A stretch of DNA of 64,000 bases from Natronoflexus pectinivorans (lineage in GTDB: Bacteria > Bacteroidota > Bacteroidia > Bacteroidales > Marinilabiliaceae), in contig NZ_SLWK01000003.1 of the NCBI RefSeq assembly GCF_004345615.1, positions 124,001 to 188,000 of the forward strand, in the 5' to 3' direction. A program made the translations under genes and the position numbers. This document shows, piece by piece, positions 19,844 through 27,763 of the stretch. Position 1 is the stretch's first letter; the number at the start of each line of letters is the position of its first letter. The notes beneath the pieces are model-generated. The model was not told the DNA's origin, ran no database searches, and worked only from the letters and a program-made list of their open reading frames with translations.

Positions 19844-20740
19844 ATGAAGATCAGCCTATTAGTAATGAGAATTTTGAATGACGCCCTCTTTTCTGAAAAT
19901 AAGAAAAAAAAGGTGATTCATAAACTTCAGGAGTATAAATACCTTGTATTTTATAGTATTCTCGTTACATTTTTCTCTTTTTCAGATTTGTCCGGGAGCA
20001 ATTTTGAATCCAATGAGACAATGATCAGTTCCGCACATTTTCAAAAGGAGGAGTTGGAAGTCCTGCAATTTGCCATTGAGAATTGTCCGTTGGCTAACGA
20101 AGAGAACCAGCCTCAATGTATTCAAACCATTCTTGAAGTTGCTGAAGTCCAGCGAAAGCAACAGCTTCAACAGATATTCATTACAATCATTTTTGCCGTT
20201 CTGTTGCTGGTTTTTATCATATTTTTATTTCGGCTGAAGCTGAAACAAAAAAACTCCAGTTTGGAAAAAGAGATTTTAATGCGTCAGATTGCAGAGTCAT
20301 GGACTATACAAATAAGTAAGGAAAAAGCCCAGAAGGAGCATCTGCTGGCTCTTTATCATCAGCTGACGTTGAGACACGTAGCAACTCAGGAACGGCTTGA
20401 ACAGCTTTCATACCGCTTTATTAAAGATAATTCCGACATGCATCAAGCCATTCAGATGGAACTTCAAACCATGAAAAATGAATTTAATGCTATTCTGAAT
20501 GAGATCATACATGAAGACCTTTTCTATTCATATTTTGATATTCCAAAAGATATTTCTCTGACAACCGGAGAAAAGATCATTTTATTTCTATTTCATTGCG
20601 AGATGTCCTCAAAACAGGTTGCAACACTCATCGGAATCACACAAGGCAATTTGAGGGTACGCAAATCCAATCTGAGGAAGAAACTCAGCGAGTATTCCAA
20701 TCAATATCCGGAGATAGAAAAAGTATTGATACTGCTTTAA
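19844..20740 (+). CDS. Membrane-anchored coiled-coil protein with C-terminal helix-turn-helix (LuxR-like)
   Basis: A 298-residue protein. A hydrophobic segment lies at about 32-48, then an extracytoplasmic stretch of about 80 residues with two Cys (CPLANEENQPQC), then a strong membrane helix (about 107-130, IFITIIFAVLLLVFIIFLF). A coiled coil follows, and the C-terminal about 60 residues (SLTTGEKIILFLFHCEMSSKQVATLIGIT...) resemble the winged or LuxR-type HTH seen at the ends of Bacteroidota TPR/HTH regulators. Here the usual TPR sensor is missing and replaced by a short periplasmic region. It is probably a membrane-tethered transcription regulator; target and signal are unknown. Confidence 0.65.
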   Translation: MKISLLVMRILNDALFSENKKKKVIHKLQEYKYLVFYSILVTFFSFSDLSGSNFESNETMISSAHFQKEELEVLQFAIENCPLANEENQPQCIQTILEVAEVQRKQQLQQIFITIIFAVLLLVFIIFLFRLKLKQKNSSLEKEILMRQIAESWTIQISKEKAQKEHLLALYHQLTLRHVATQERLEQLSYRFIKDNSDMHQAIQMELQTMKNEFNAILNEIIHEDLFYSYFDIPKDISLTTGEKIILFLFHCEMSSKQVATLIGITQGNLRVRKSNLRKKLSEYSNQYPEIEKVLILL

Positions 20741-21002
20741 AACTTCTACAAAAAGTAGGTTTCATCCTTAAAACGCAGTGAAATTTTTATGATTTCTCAT
20801 GTTTCCTCAATAAATATCATGCGTTAAAACACCAATATTTAAATAATTGTAATTAAAACACTTCACCTATACTACATGCGTTAAAATGCACGCAACAAAA
20901 CATAAAACCTAGGATAATTCAACTCTTAGTGCTTATTTTAAAATATCAAAATGACACCCGCAAACCCCACTTTATATCTTTCACTTTTAATCCTGACCAA
21001 TC

Positions 21003-21040
21003 TTACCAAAAAAGCCGGAATCCTCCGGCTTTTTTGGTAA
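21003..21040 (+). terminator. Strong intrinsic terminator between HTH gene and DUF2007-UspA gene
   Basis: Arms 21003-21019 and 21024-21040 are perfect 17-base complements (TTACCAAAAAAGCCGGA and its complement) with loop ATCC. Its A- and T-tracts would allow termination in both directions. It is 262 bases past the HTH stop codon, leaving a long untranslated tail. Confidence 0.85.
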
Positions 21041-21177
21041 AACAGAGTTTCTGCTAATCCGCCTTATCAAGATAACATTTCCGATCTCTTTGGTTAAAAG
21101 TAAAAATCGCTACTTGTTTTTTTCATTAGGTTTTGTTAAATTAAGAGAGTAATAGCGAACTAAAACCCCTTTATATC

Positions 21178-22296
21178 ATGGAAGAAAAGATAATCACATT
21201 AGCCACACACAATTTTCAACATGCACAGGTATTACAAAATATTCTTGAGTCAGAAGGTATTGAATGTTTTCTTCAAAATGCCAACTTGATTGAAGGTGCT
21301 GTAAATGCCAGTGTTAAAATCAGGATCAGAGAGTCTGACCTTGAAAAGGCTATGAAAATAATGGAGAGCATAGAGGAGCCGGGCATCATGAAATTTGCGG
21401 AGAAAAAATCCGGACGTCCACCCAAGCCACGCATTCTGTTGCCGGTTGACTTCAGTGACTATTCTGAAAAAGCCTCTGATATGGCTCTTGATTGGGCATC
21501 ACGACTGAATGCCGAAATCACAGTACTCCATGTCTATTTTAACCCGGTTATTAATACACTTCCTTTTTCTGAAGCCTATGTATATGATACCAGTCTGGAT
21601 GAAATGATGGTGGACATGGAGGAGAAGGCCGATGCTGACATGAAGATTTTTCTTAAAAAATTTAAGGAGAAGAATAAGGATCAATACCAGTCGAAAATTG
21701 GCATAAAGCACAAATTGCTTCGCGGAGTTGCCGAAGAGGAAATACTCCATTTCAGTGAAGAGTATCAGCCAACGGTGATTATTATGGGTACCAGGGGACG
21801 CAACCGAAAAGCGGATGACTTAATTGGCAGTGTAACTGCGGAAGTCATGGAACTGGCTAAAGTGCCTGTATTAGCCGTTCCCGAGGATTTTAACTATCAA
21901 GGCATCGATAATATTAAAAACGTACTTTATGCCACCAATTTCGAAGAGTCGGATTTTAAAGCGCTGGATAAACTTGAACGCATCGTAAAACCTCTTGATG
22001 TTAAAATCTTCTTTGTTCACGTTGGTCCACATTCAGAGAGCAAATGGGACAAGCTCAAATTGGACGGACTTAAAAAGCACGTAGAAGAGAAACTTCCTAA
22101 CATCAAAGTTGAATGTGATTTGATTGAAAACGAAGATTTTTGGGTAGGGTTGGAGTGGTACATCAGGAAAAACAAAATTGACATCATCAGTTTGACAACA
22201 CGAAGAAGAAACCTTGTAGCCAGGTTGGTTAACCCATCCATTGGTAAGAAGATGCTGTTTCATACCAATACCCCAATGCTGGTATTTCATGCTTAA
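21178..22296 (+). CDS. DUF2007 - UspA - UspA fusion protein
   Basis: A 372-residue cytoplasmic protein. Residues 1-67 are a DUF2007 'putative signal-transducing' domain (A-T-H-N-F-Q-H-A-Q-V-L-Q-N-I-L-E-S-E-G-I-E-C-F). Two universal-stress-protein domains follow. The first (about 83-237) starts R-I-L-L-P-V-D-F-S and ends with the ATP-binding signature G-T-R-G-R-N-R...G-S-V-T-A-E-V. The second (about 245-372) starts NVLYATNFEESD and keeps S-L-T-T-R-R-R but not the glycine loop, so it probably does not bind ATP. Tandem Usp proteins are common in Bacteroidota; the DUF2007 fusion may add a sensing module. Monocistronic between two strong terminators. Confidence 0.85.
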   Translation: MEEKIITLATHNFQHAQVLQNILESEGIECFLQNANLIEGAVNASVKIRIRESDLEKAMKIMESIEEPGIMKFAEKKSGRPPKPRILLPVDFSDYSEKASDMALDWASRLNAEITVLHVYFNPVINTLPFSEAYVYDTSLDEMMVDMEEKADADMKIFLKKFKEKNKDQYQSKIGIKHKLLRGVAEEEILHFSEEYQPTVIIMGTRGRNRKADDLIGSVTAEVMELAKVPVLAVPEDFNYQGIDNIKNVLYATNFEESDFKALDKLERIVKPLDVKIFFVHVGPHSESKWDKLKLDGLKKHVEEKLPNIKVECDLIENEDFWVGLEWYIRKNKIDIISLTTRRRNLVARLVNPSIGKKMLFHTNTPMLVFHA

Positions 22297-22345
22297 ATGA
22301 TTTTGCAAATTGCCCGGATCAGAGCGTAGAGAAGATTAATTGACC

Positions 22346-22383
22346 GCAAAGCACACAAAATTTTAAAATTTTGTGTGCTTTGC
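22346..22383 (+). terminator. Perfect 38-base palindrome, terminator of the UspA gene
   Basis: GCAAAGCACACAAAATTTT (22346-22364) is followed directly by its exact complement (22365-22383). It is 50 bases after the stop codon; the stem must open a few central A-T pairs for a loop. Termination is inferred. Confidence 0.7.
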
Positions 22384-22451
22384 TGCATTCAATAATGTCC
22401 TGTATTTCTCCCTGCCAATTTAAGATGAAGCTATTTTCACTCAAAATTGAT

Positions 22452-22459
22452 TACATTTG
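22452..22459 (+). promoter_or_regulatory. Candidate promoter -7 box of the threonine aldolase gene
   Basis: TACATTTG matches the Bacteroidota TAnnTTTG box and ends only 12 bases before the ATG at 22472, implying a very short leader. No TTTG lies at the ideal -33 position. Confidence 0.4.
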
Positions 22460-22471
22460 AAATAAAAAAAG

Positions 22472-23512
22472 ATGAACAAACGGGGATTTGCAAGTGATAA
22501 CAATGCCGGGGTACACCCACTGATTATGCAAGCGCTTAACGATGTTAACAATGGACATACTGTTGGTTATGGTGGAGATGTTTACACCCAGGACTGCTTA
22601 AATCTCTTTAAAAAGCAGTTTGGGGAGGAAACCGAAACTTATTTTGTATATAACGGAACAGGAGCCAACATCATAGCCCTTCAGGCCATGGCGCGACCTT
22701 ATGAAGCAGTCATATGTGCCCATACGGCACATATTAATGTGGATGAGTGCGGCGCTCCGGAAAAGCAGACTGGTTGTAAACTCATCGACATCTGGTCACC
22801 CGATGGAAAACTTACTCCGGAATTGATTGAACCATATCTGACTGGAGGAGGAGTGGAGCATCATGTGCAACCAAGAGTTATCTCCATCACACAAAGCACC
22901 GAAATGGGAACTCTCTATTCTTTGCAAGAGTTAAAAGCCCTTTGCAGCTGGGCTCACGATAAAGGTTTACTTGTACATATGGATGGTGCCAGATTATCTA
23001 ATGCCGCCGCTGCATTGAATTGCTCAATGGCCGAAACTTCAGCTAAAGTGGGGGTTGACGTGTTATCGCTGGGGGGAACCAAAAACGGATTGATGTTCGG
23101 TGAGGCTGTGGTCGTTTTTAACAAAGAGCTTTCTGGCGGACTTAAATTCATTCGCAAACAATCGGCTCAGTTACATAGTAAAATGAGGTTCATCTCGGCT
23201 CAATTTAATGTCTTCTTTACAAACGACTTGTGGCGAAACAATGCATTGCATGCCAACAAAATGGCTCAAAATCTGGCTAAAGCAGCATCCGGTGTACCTG
23301 GCGTTACCATCACACAAAAAGTGGAGGCCAATGGCGTTTTTGCAATTATTCCCAAGCGTTGGATTGAGGCTCTTAAAGCACACTATTTCTTTTATACCTG
23401 GGACGAAAACCGCTCAGAAGTGCGTTGGATGACAGCCTTTGACACTACCGAGGAGGATATTGAAGGATTTACCAAAATACTTAGAGAAATAGCTAAAAAA
23501 GATACAAACTGA
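22472..23512 (+). CDS. ltaE: Low-specificity L-threonine aldolase (PLP-dependent)
   Basis: A 346-residue fold-type I PLP enzyme: ASDNNAGVHPLIMQAL at the start, YNGTGANIIAL (cofactor phosphate region, 60-70), HMDGARLSNAA with Asp171 contacting the PLP nitrogen, and S-L-G-G-T-K-N-G with Lys204 as the Schiff-base lysine. It cleaves threonine and allo-threonine to glycine plus acetaldehyde. Length and motifs fit the family. It is followed after 11 bases by the rhomboid gene and is probably co-transcribed with it. Confidence 0.93.
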   Translation: MNKRGFASDNNAGVHPLIMQALNDVNNGHTVGYGGDVYTQDCLNLFKKQFGEETETYFVYNGTGANIIALQAMARPYEAVICAHTAHINVDECGAPEKQTGCKLIDIWSPDGKLTPELIEPYLTGGGVEHHVQPRVISITQSTEMGTLYSLQELKALCSWAHDKGLLVHMDGARLSNAAAALNCSMAETSAKVGVDVLSLGGTKNGLMFGEAVVVFNKELSGGLKFIRKQSAQLHSKMRFISAQFNVFFTNDLWRNNALHANKMAQNLAKAASGVPGVTITQKVEANGVFAIIPKRWIEALKAHYFFYTWDENRSEVRWMTAFDTTEEDIEGFTKILREIAKKDTN

Positions 23513-23523
23513 CTCCGCACCTG

Positions 23524-24210
23524 ATGTTCAAAATTGTTGGAAATCATCAAAAACCAGAAAAACGCCGTTTCATTCACAGTCTGATAATGCCTGTGAGTAT
23601 GGTTTTGTTGATGTTTTCGGTTCATCTCATATCGTGGCTCGAAAAGCTGGAACTATATTACCTGGGGGTTTATCCTTTACAGCTAAAAGGTCTGACAGGT
23701 ATTATCACAGCTCCTTTTATACATTCCGGATGGCAGCATCTGTACAACAATTCGGTCTCATTTTTCATATTAGGAGTCACTCTTTTTTATTTTTATCGTG
23801 GAGTGGCCTACAAGGTTTTTGTGACCATTTATTTACTGGCCGGCGCATGGCTTTGGTTTGGAGGACGCGAAGCCTGGCACATTGGTGCCAGTGGTTTGGT
23901 GTATGGACTGATGTCGTTTCTTTTTATCAGCGGCGTTATTCGCCGGCACATCCCTTTAATGGCGGTCACGCTGTTTGTCATTTTCCTTTACGGAAGTTTG
24001 GTTTGGGGAATGTTTCCGCTGGCCGAGTACATGCCCCATTCGTGGGAAGGTCATTTATGGGGATTTATGGCAGGGATTACGGCTGCTATTGTTTACCGAA
24101 AGGAGGGACCTCAGAAACCTCCACCTCCCTTTGAGGATGAAGAGGATGATGATGACGAAAATTTGCCGGAAATTCCTCCTGACCATCAAAACCCGCCTTC
24201 GCGGTTTTGA
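23524..24210 (+). CDS. Rhomboid-family intramembrane serine protease
   Basis: A 228-residue protein with about six membrane segments. The rhomboid catalytic elements are present: HSGWQHLYNN (oxyanion Asn region, about 67-76), W-H-I-G-A-S-G-L-V-Y-G with nucleophile Ser123, and H-S-W-E-G-H-L-W-G-F with His177. The last about 30 residues are a low-complexity Pro/Asp/Glu tail (FEDEEDDDDENLPEIPPD). The region from residue about 187 to the stop is encoded by DNA that also encodes, on the other strand, the C-terminus of the dihydrouridine synthase. Substrate unknown. Confidence 0.9.
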   Translation: MFKIVGNHQKPEKRRFIHSLIMPVSMVLLMFSVHLISWLEKLELYYLGVYPLQLKGLTGIITAPFIHSGWQHLYNNSVSFFILGVTLFYFYRGVAYKVFVTIYLLAGAWLWFGGREAWHIGASGLVYGLMSFLFISGVIRRHIPLMAVTLFVIFLYGSLVWGMFPLAEYMPHSWEGHLWGFMAGITAAIVYRKEGPQKPPPPFEDEEDDDDENLPEIPPDHQNPPSRF

Positions 24211-25177
24211 TGAGTTCCAACATCTGGTCATATCCGTTTGTTTCCATTGAACGTGCTCTCAACTCAGCAGCACCTCTGAATTCGGAAAGATATATTTTAT
24301 AAAAACGCTTCAGAATCTGATAGTTTTTCTTTCCTTCCCAATTGCGTCGAAACAACTGCAAGTGGTATTCGAGTGTTTCCAGGCGCTCGGTTAAGGTTGG
24401 CTTTTCCCCGTTTGAAAAGAGCCAGGGATTTGCAAATATTCCACGACCAATCATTACTCCATCAATCCCATGGTTAAAAACCTTTTCTCTTGCCTCTGTG
24501 ATGGATGTGACATCCCCATTCCCGATGATTTTTACCGTTGAGCCCATCTGGTTGCGCAGCTGAGCGGCTTTTTCAATCTCATCCCAATTGGCATGGCCGT
24601 CCGACATCTGTTTCTGGGTGCGGCCATGTAAAATAATGGCTTCGGGTTGTTGTTCCAGTAAAAAGCCTGTCCACTCTTCGGTAACAATAGATTTAACGCC
24701 GATTCTGGTTTTTACACTCACCGGCAACCGGGTGGCTTCCCTGGTAGCATGTATGATCTCACTGGCCAATGTTGGGTTTGATATCAATGCTGAACAACAT
24801 CCCTTTCGTACCACATTTTTTACCGGACATCCCATGTTGATATCAATTCCATCGAATTGATAATGTTCATCGATATGTTTTGTGGCATGGTAGAATTTTT
24901 TTGGTGAATTTCCCCAAATCTGAGCAACTATTTTAATGCCTTTGCTTTTCAAAACCGCTGCCTCACTTGGCGAAACAACAAGGCGCTCTGATACTTTGTC
25001 ACGCCCCTTGGGGTGACAAAGTCCGTCGGTTGAAGTAAACTCAGTGAAAACAATGTTCAGATTCTCCGGTCTGCTGTTCTGCATCACCACCTCACGAAAA
25101 GAGGTGTCGGTAACATCCTCCATGGGTGCCAGCATAAACAGGGGTTGATTGGTCTCTCTCCAAAAATTTTTAATCAT
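24086..25177 (-). CDS. dus: tRNA-dihydrouridine synthase
   Basis: A 363-residue flavin-dependent TIM-barrel protein: L-A-P-M-E-D-V-T-D near residue 17, GIDINMGCPVKNVVRKGCCSAL with catalytic Cys (GCP..., then the CC pair), P-V-S-V-K-T-R-I-G, H-G-R-T-Q-K-Q, I-G-N-G-D-V and D-G-V-M-I-G-R-G. It reduces specific tRNA uridines using NADPH and FMN. The family core ends near residue 325; the last about 35 residues (His/Pro-rich) lie in the antisense overlap with the rhomboid gene. Its ATG overlaps the stop of trhO (ATGA at 25174-25177), so the two RNA-modification genes form an operon. Confidence 0.93.
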   Translation of the reverse strand: MIKNFWRETNQPLFMLAPMEDVTDTSFREVVMQNSRPENLNIVFTEFTSTDGLCHPKGRDKVSERLVVSPSEAAVLKSKGIKIVAQIWGNSPKKFYHATKHIDEHYQFDGIDINMGCPVKNVVRKGCCSALISNPTLASEIIHATREATRLPVSVKTRIGVKSIVTEEWTGFLLEQQPEAIILHGRTQKQMSDGHANWDEIEKAAQLRNQMGSTVKIIGNGDVTSITEAREKVFNHGIDGVMIGRGIFANPWLFSNGEKPTLTERLETLEYHLQLFRRNWEGKKNYQILKRFYKIYLSEFRGAAELRARSMETNGYDQMLELIKTAKAGFDGQEEFPANFRHHHPLHPQREVEVSEVPPFGKQ

Positions 25178-26175
25178 TTGACAACTGCTTTTTGCTTATT
25201 AACTTTCCCTACCAGTTCATGAAACAAGTGGTGCGGTGTTCCTTTTTGCTGATGCTCATGGCAAGTGTCACTACAACAACCATTGTATTTTGCTTTGCAT
25301 TCATCACACTGGATGATTAAATCATGACACGGTTGATATGCACAGTTGGTGTGATTATCACAAGGTTTGCCACATTGATGGCATTTGGCAAGAATGTGAG
25401 GGGTAACTCTTTCACCCAACCGGTTGTCAAAAACAAAGTTTTTGCCAATGAATACAGACACTTTGCCAGTTTCATTAATTTCACGGAAATAAGCAATGAT
25501 GCCACCGTGTAGCTGATTAACATCTTTAAATCCATGATGTTTTAACCAGGCACTGGCTTTTTCACATCTAACGCCACCGGTACAATAGAGAAGTATTTTT
25601 TCATCTTTCTTATCCGCCAGCATATCCACCACCATCTCAACCTCTTCGCGAAAAGTGGCCGCATCGGGACAAATGGCATTTTTGAAATGACCAACCTCAC
25701 TTTCGTAACTGTTTCGCATATCCACTACAAAGACATCCGGATTTTGAGCCAATTCATGAAATTCAATTGGCGCTAAATGATTCCCAACGTTGGTGGTATC
25801 AAAAACATTCTCACTCAGACCATCAGCAACAATTTTTGGTCGCACCCGGATGGTTAATTTGTAAAATGAATGACCATCATCCTCAATGGCCCATTTTAGC
25901 GGCATGTTCTCCAATCCCTTTGTATTGTCAAGCAAATCACAAAATGTTGAAACGTTTTGTTCAGGAATGTTCATTTGTGCATTGATGCCTTCTTTGGCCA
26001 CATAAATCCGTCCCAAACAATTCAAACTGCTCCATTCCAGGTAGAGCTTGTCTCTGAACTCTTCAGGATTATGGATGTTTACATAACGATAAAAGGAGAC
26101 TGTTTTCCTTTTAAAAGTCTCTGCATTGAGGCGTGCAATCAATTCCGGTTTGCTGAGTTTATTATGTAACTGCAT
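25174..26175 (-). CDS. trhO: tRNA uridine(34) hydroxylase TrhO (rhodanese-related)
   Basis: A 333-residue protein with the YceA/TrhO layout: an N-terminal ferredoxin-like domain (FYRYVNIHNPEEF...GRIYVAKEGINAQMNIP), a rhodanese domain with the active-site loop Y-C-T-G-G-V-R-C-E-K, and a C-terminal Cys-rich region (HQCGKPCDNHTNCAY...C-D-E-C...CCSDTC) likely to bind zinc. TrhO makes 5-hydroxyuridine at wobble position 34 using oxygen. Translationally coupled to dus downstream. A TATCTTTG box (complement at 26196-26203) lies just upstream. Confidence 0.93.
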   Translation of the reverse strand: MQLHNKLSKPELIARLNAETFKRKTVSFYRYVNIHNPEEFRDKLYLEWSSLNCLGRIYVAKEGINAQMNIPEQNVSTFCDLLDNTKGLENMPLKWAIEDDGHSFYKLTIRVRPKIVADGLSENVFDTTNVGNHLAPIEFHELAQNPDVFVVDMRNSYESEVGHFKNAICPDAATFREEVEMVVDMLADKKDEKILLYCTGGVRCEKASAWLKHHGFKDVNQLHGGIIAYFREINETGKVSVFIGKNFVFDNRLGERVTPHILAKCHQCGKPCDNHTNCAYQPCHDLIIQCDECKAKYNGCCSDTCHEHQQKGTPHHLFHELVGKVNKQKAVVK

Positions 26176-26195
26176 GATTTAAATTGATTTTTTTG

Positions 26196-26203
26196 CAAAG
26201 ATA
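26196..26203 (-). promoter_or_regulatory. Candidate promoter -7 box of the trhO-dus operon
   Basis: Reads TATCTTTG on the minus strand, 21 bases before the ATG at 26175. The same octamer precedes the Snf2 and dnaX genes in this window. No clear -33 box. Confidence 0.5.
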
Positions 26204-26309
26204 ATGTATTTTAGGATGCAATTATCCGATTTGTAGAAAATCAATAGAAACACATCAAAATACTATATGATTTCATGAGGAGGCAGAGTTGACCTTAAAG
26301 TCTAAAAAA

Positions 26310-26453
26310 AATAGATCGTTAGACTTTTCCCGAGACATTAGGGATTAGATTTAAGATACATACAAGGCTCTAATTATCAGACGATTAGAATTTACGTTTG
26401 TAAATTCACATATGCTTGATAATTAAGCATATAAAAATGATTAACGAACTATT
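26310..26453 (+). repeat. 144-bp palindromic intergenic element, family B, copy 1
   Basis: Starts AATAGATCGTTAG and ends TTAACGAACTATT, which are imperfect inverted terminal repeats. Near the left end is TTTTCCCGAGACATTAGGGA, a slightly decayed copy of the TCCCGA-N5-TCGGGA hairpin shared by the family. The right half contains AATTATCA ... TGATAATT, a second inverted pair. By hand count 112 of 144 positions match copy 2 without gaps. It ends 30 bases before the start codon of the FAD oxidoreductase. Confidence 0.85.
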
Positions 26454-26483
26454 AAATTAAACAATAAATAACCAATCATTTGA

Positions 26484-27536
26484 ATGATAAGTACTGAACA
26501 TCTCATAATAGGACAGGGGTTGGCCGGTAGTGTTCTGGCTTGGAGTATGATGGAACGTAAGTTGGATTTCCATGTGATGGATTCACCTTCTCTACCAAAA
26601 TCCTCAATGGTGGCGGCAGGTCTTTATAATCCTGTAATGTTTAACAAGTTAAGAATATCAAGAATGGCCGAAAAGTTATGGCCTGAAATGCTTAAAACTT
26701 ACAGTGCCATTGAGAATACCATCGGCCATAAAGTGCTACACCCCATGAAATCTGTTAAATTGCTCAATGATGAAGAGTTGTCAGACTGGCAAAATAAACA
26801 AGAAGATCCACCTGGAAAATACATCGGCCAGATTATGTCTCACATGACAATCCCCGGTATTAAGCCATTCTCCGCAGCCGGTTTAATACTTGAATCGGGA
26901 TACCTTGATATTCCTAAATTGATAGATGGCATAAACAACATATTGTGTCAAAAGAAGCAAATGATTGTTGAGGATTTGGACTATTCATCCATGGAATTTC
27001 AAAACGAACGTTTTGAAATCAGAAATCTGATAAGCGCAAAAAATGTGATTTTCTGCGAAGGAGCTGCTGTTATAAATAATCCATGGTTTAAAAATGCCGG
27101 ATTTCACCCCAATAAGGGAGAAATCATTGAAATAGAATCTGAAACTATCGATTTTGATGGTATTATCAGAGATAAAGTATTCCTTCTTCCATCAGGAATA
27201 AATCGATATAAAGTTGGTGCCAGTTATCTACACAATCAAACCAACAATTTGCCGGAGAAAAAAAATTTGCCATTGTTAACATCTAAACTGGAACAACTCA
27301 TATCAATCCCTTATACCATCACAGACCATAAGGCGGGTATGCGTCCGGCAGTGAAAGACCGGATGCCGGTTTTGGGATCGCATCCTCTCAACAAAAACTT
27401 GATGATTATGAATGGAATGGGTTCAAAAGGAGTGGTTTATGCCCCGTATTGTGCCAACATTATGATGAATTATCTCACTAATGAAAACTATTCCATTCCT
27501 CAAATTATAAATGTTCAGCGATATTTAAAAAATTAG
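26484..27536 (+). CDS. FAD-dependent oxidoreductase (DAO family)
   Basis: A 350-residue protein beginning with the Rossmann dinucleotide motif H-L-I-I-G-Q-G-L-A-G-S-V-L-A-W, followed by D-S-P, VAAGLYNPVMF, a central substrate domain, FCEGAAV, NKGEIIEIE and the closing D-H-K-A-G-M-R-P-A-V-K-D-R-M-P-V-L-G segment typical of the D-amino-acid oxidase/MnmC-C-like superfamily. The substrate is unknown. It is transcribed alone, and its promoter region contains or abuts a family B repeat. Confidence 0.85.
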   Translation: MISTEHLIIGQGLAGSVLAWSMMERKLDFHVMDSPSLPKSSMVAAGLYNPVMFNKLRISRMAEKLWPEMLKTYSAIENTIGHKVLHPMKSVKLLNDEELSDWQNKQEDPPGKYIGQIMSHMTIPGIKPFSAAGLILESGYLDIPKLIDGINNILCQKKQMIVEDLDYSSMEFQNERFEIRNLISAKNVIFCEGAAVINNPWFKNAGFHPNKGEIIEIESETIDFDGIIRDKVFLLPSGINRYKVGASYLHNQTNNLPEKKNLPLLTSKLEQLISIPYTITDHKAGMRPAVKDRMPVLGSHPLNKNLMIMNGMGSKGVVYAPYCANIMMNYLTNENYSIPQIINVQRYLKN

Positions 27537-27574
27537 TGAACCAGAACCGGAATCTTGTTGTTAATAGTTAAATC

Positions 27575-27639
27575 TAATGGCGTGCCTCCTAACCGTTGTG
27601 GTCATGGCTGATTTCTTCGGTCGGTTGAGCACGCCATTA
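27575..27639 (+). terminator. Structured element downstream of the FAD oxidoreductase gene
   Basis: TAATGGCGTGC (27575-27585) pairs with GCACGCCATTA (27629-27639), and inside it AACCG (27591-27595) can pair with CGGTT (27622-27626), giving a two-tier stem with a loop of about 26 bases. It is too large for a textbook terminator and is not followed by a T-run, so it may be a terminator, processing site or small structured RNA. Confidence 0.45.
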
Positions 27640-27763
27640 TTGCTTAAATATGCACTATTTTCTGCTCACTGCCATAAACATTCACAATTTTAACAAACTT
27701 TTCAGGGTGATTTAAAAATCTTTTGTCATCTTTACATGTCGTATTAAAACAGGTTAACCGGAA

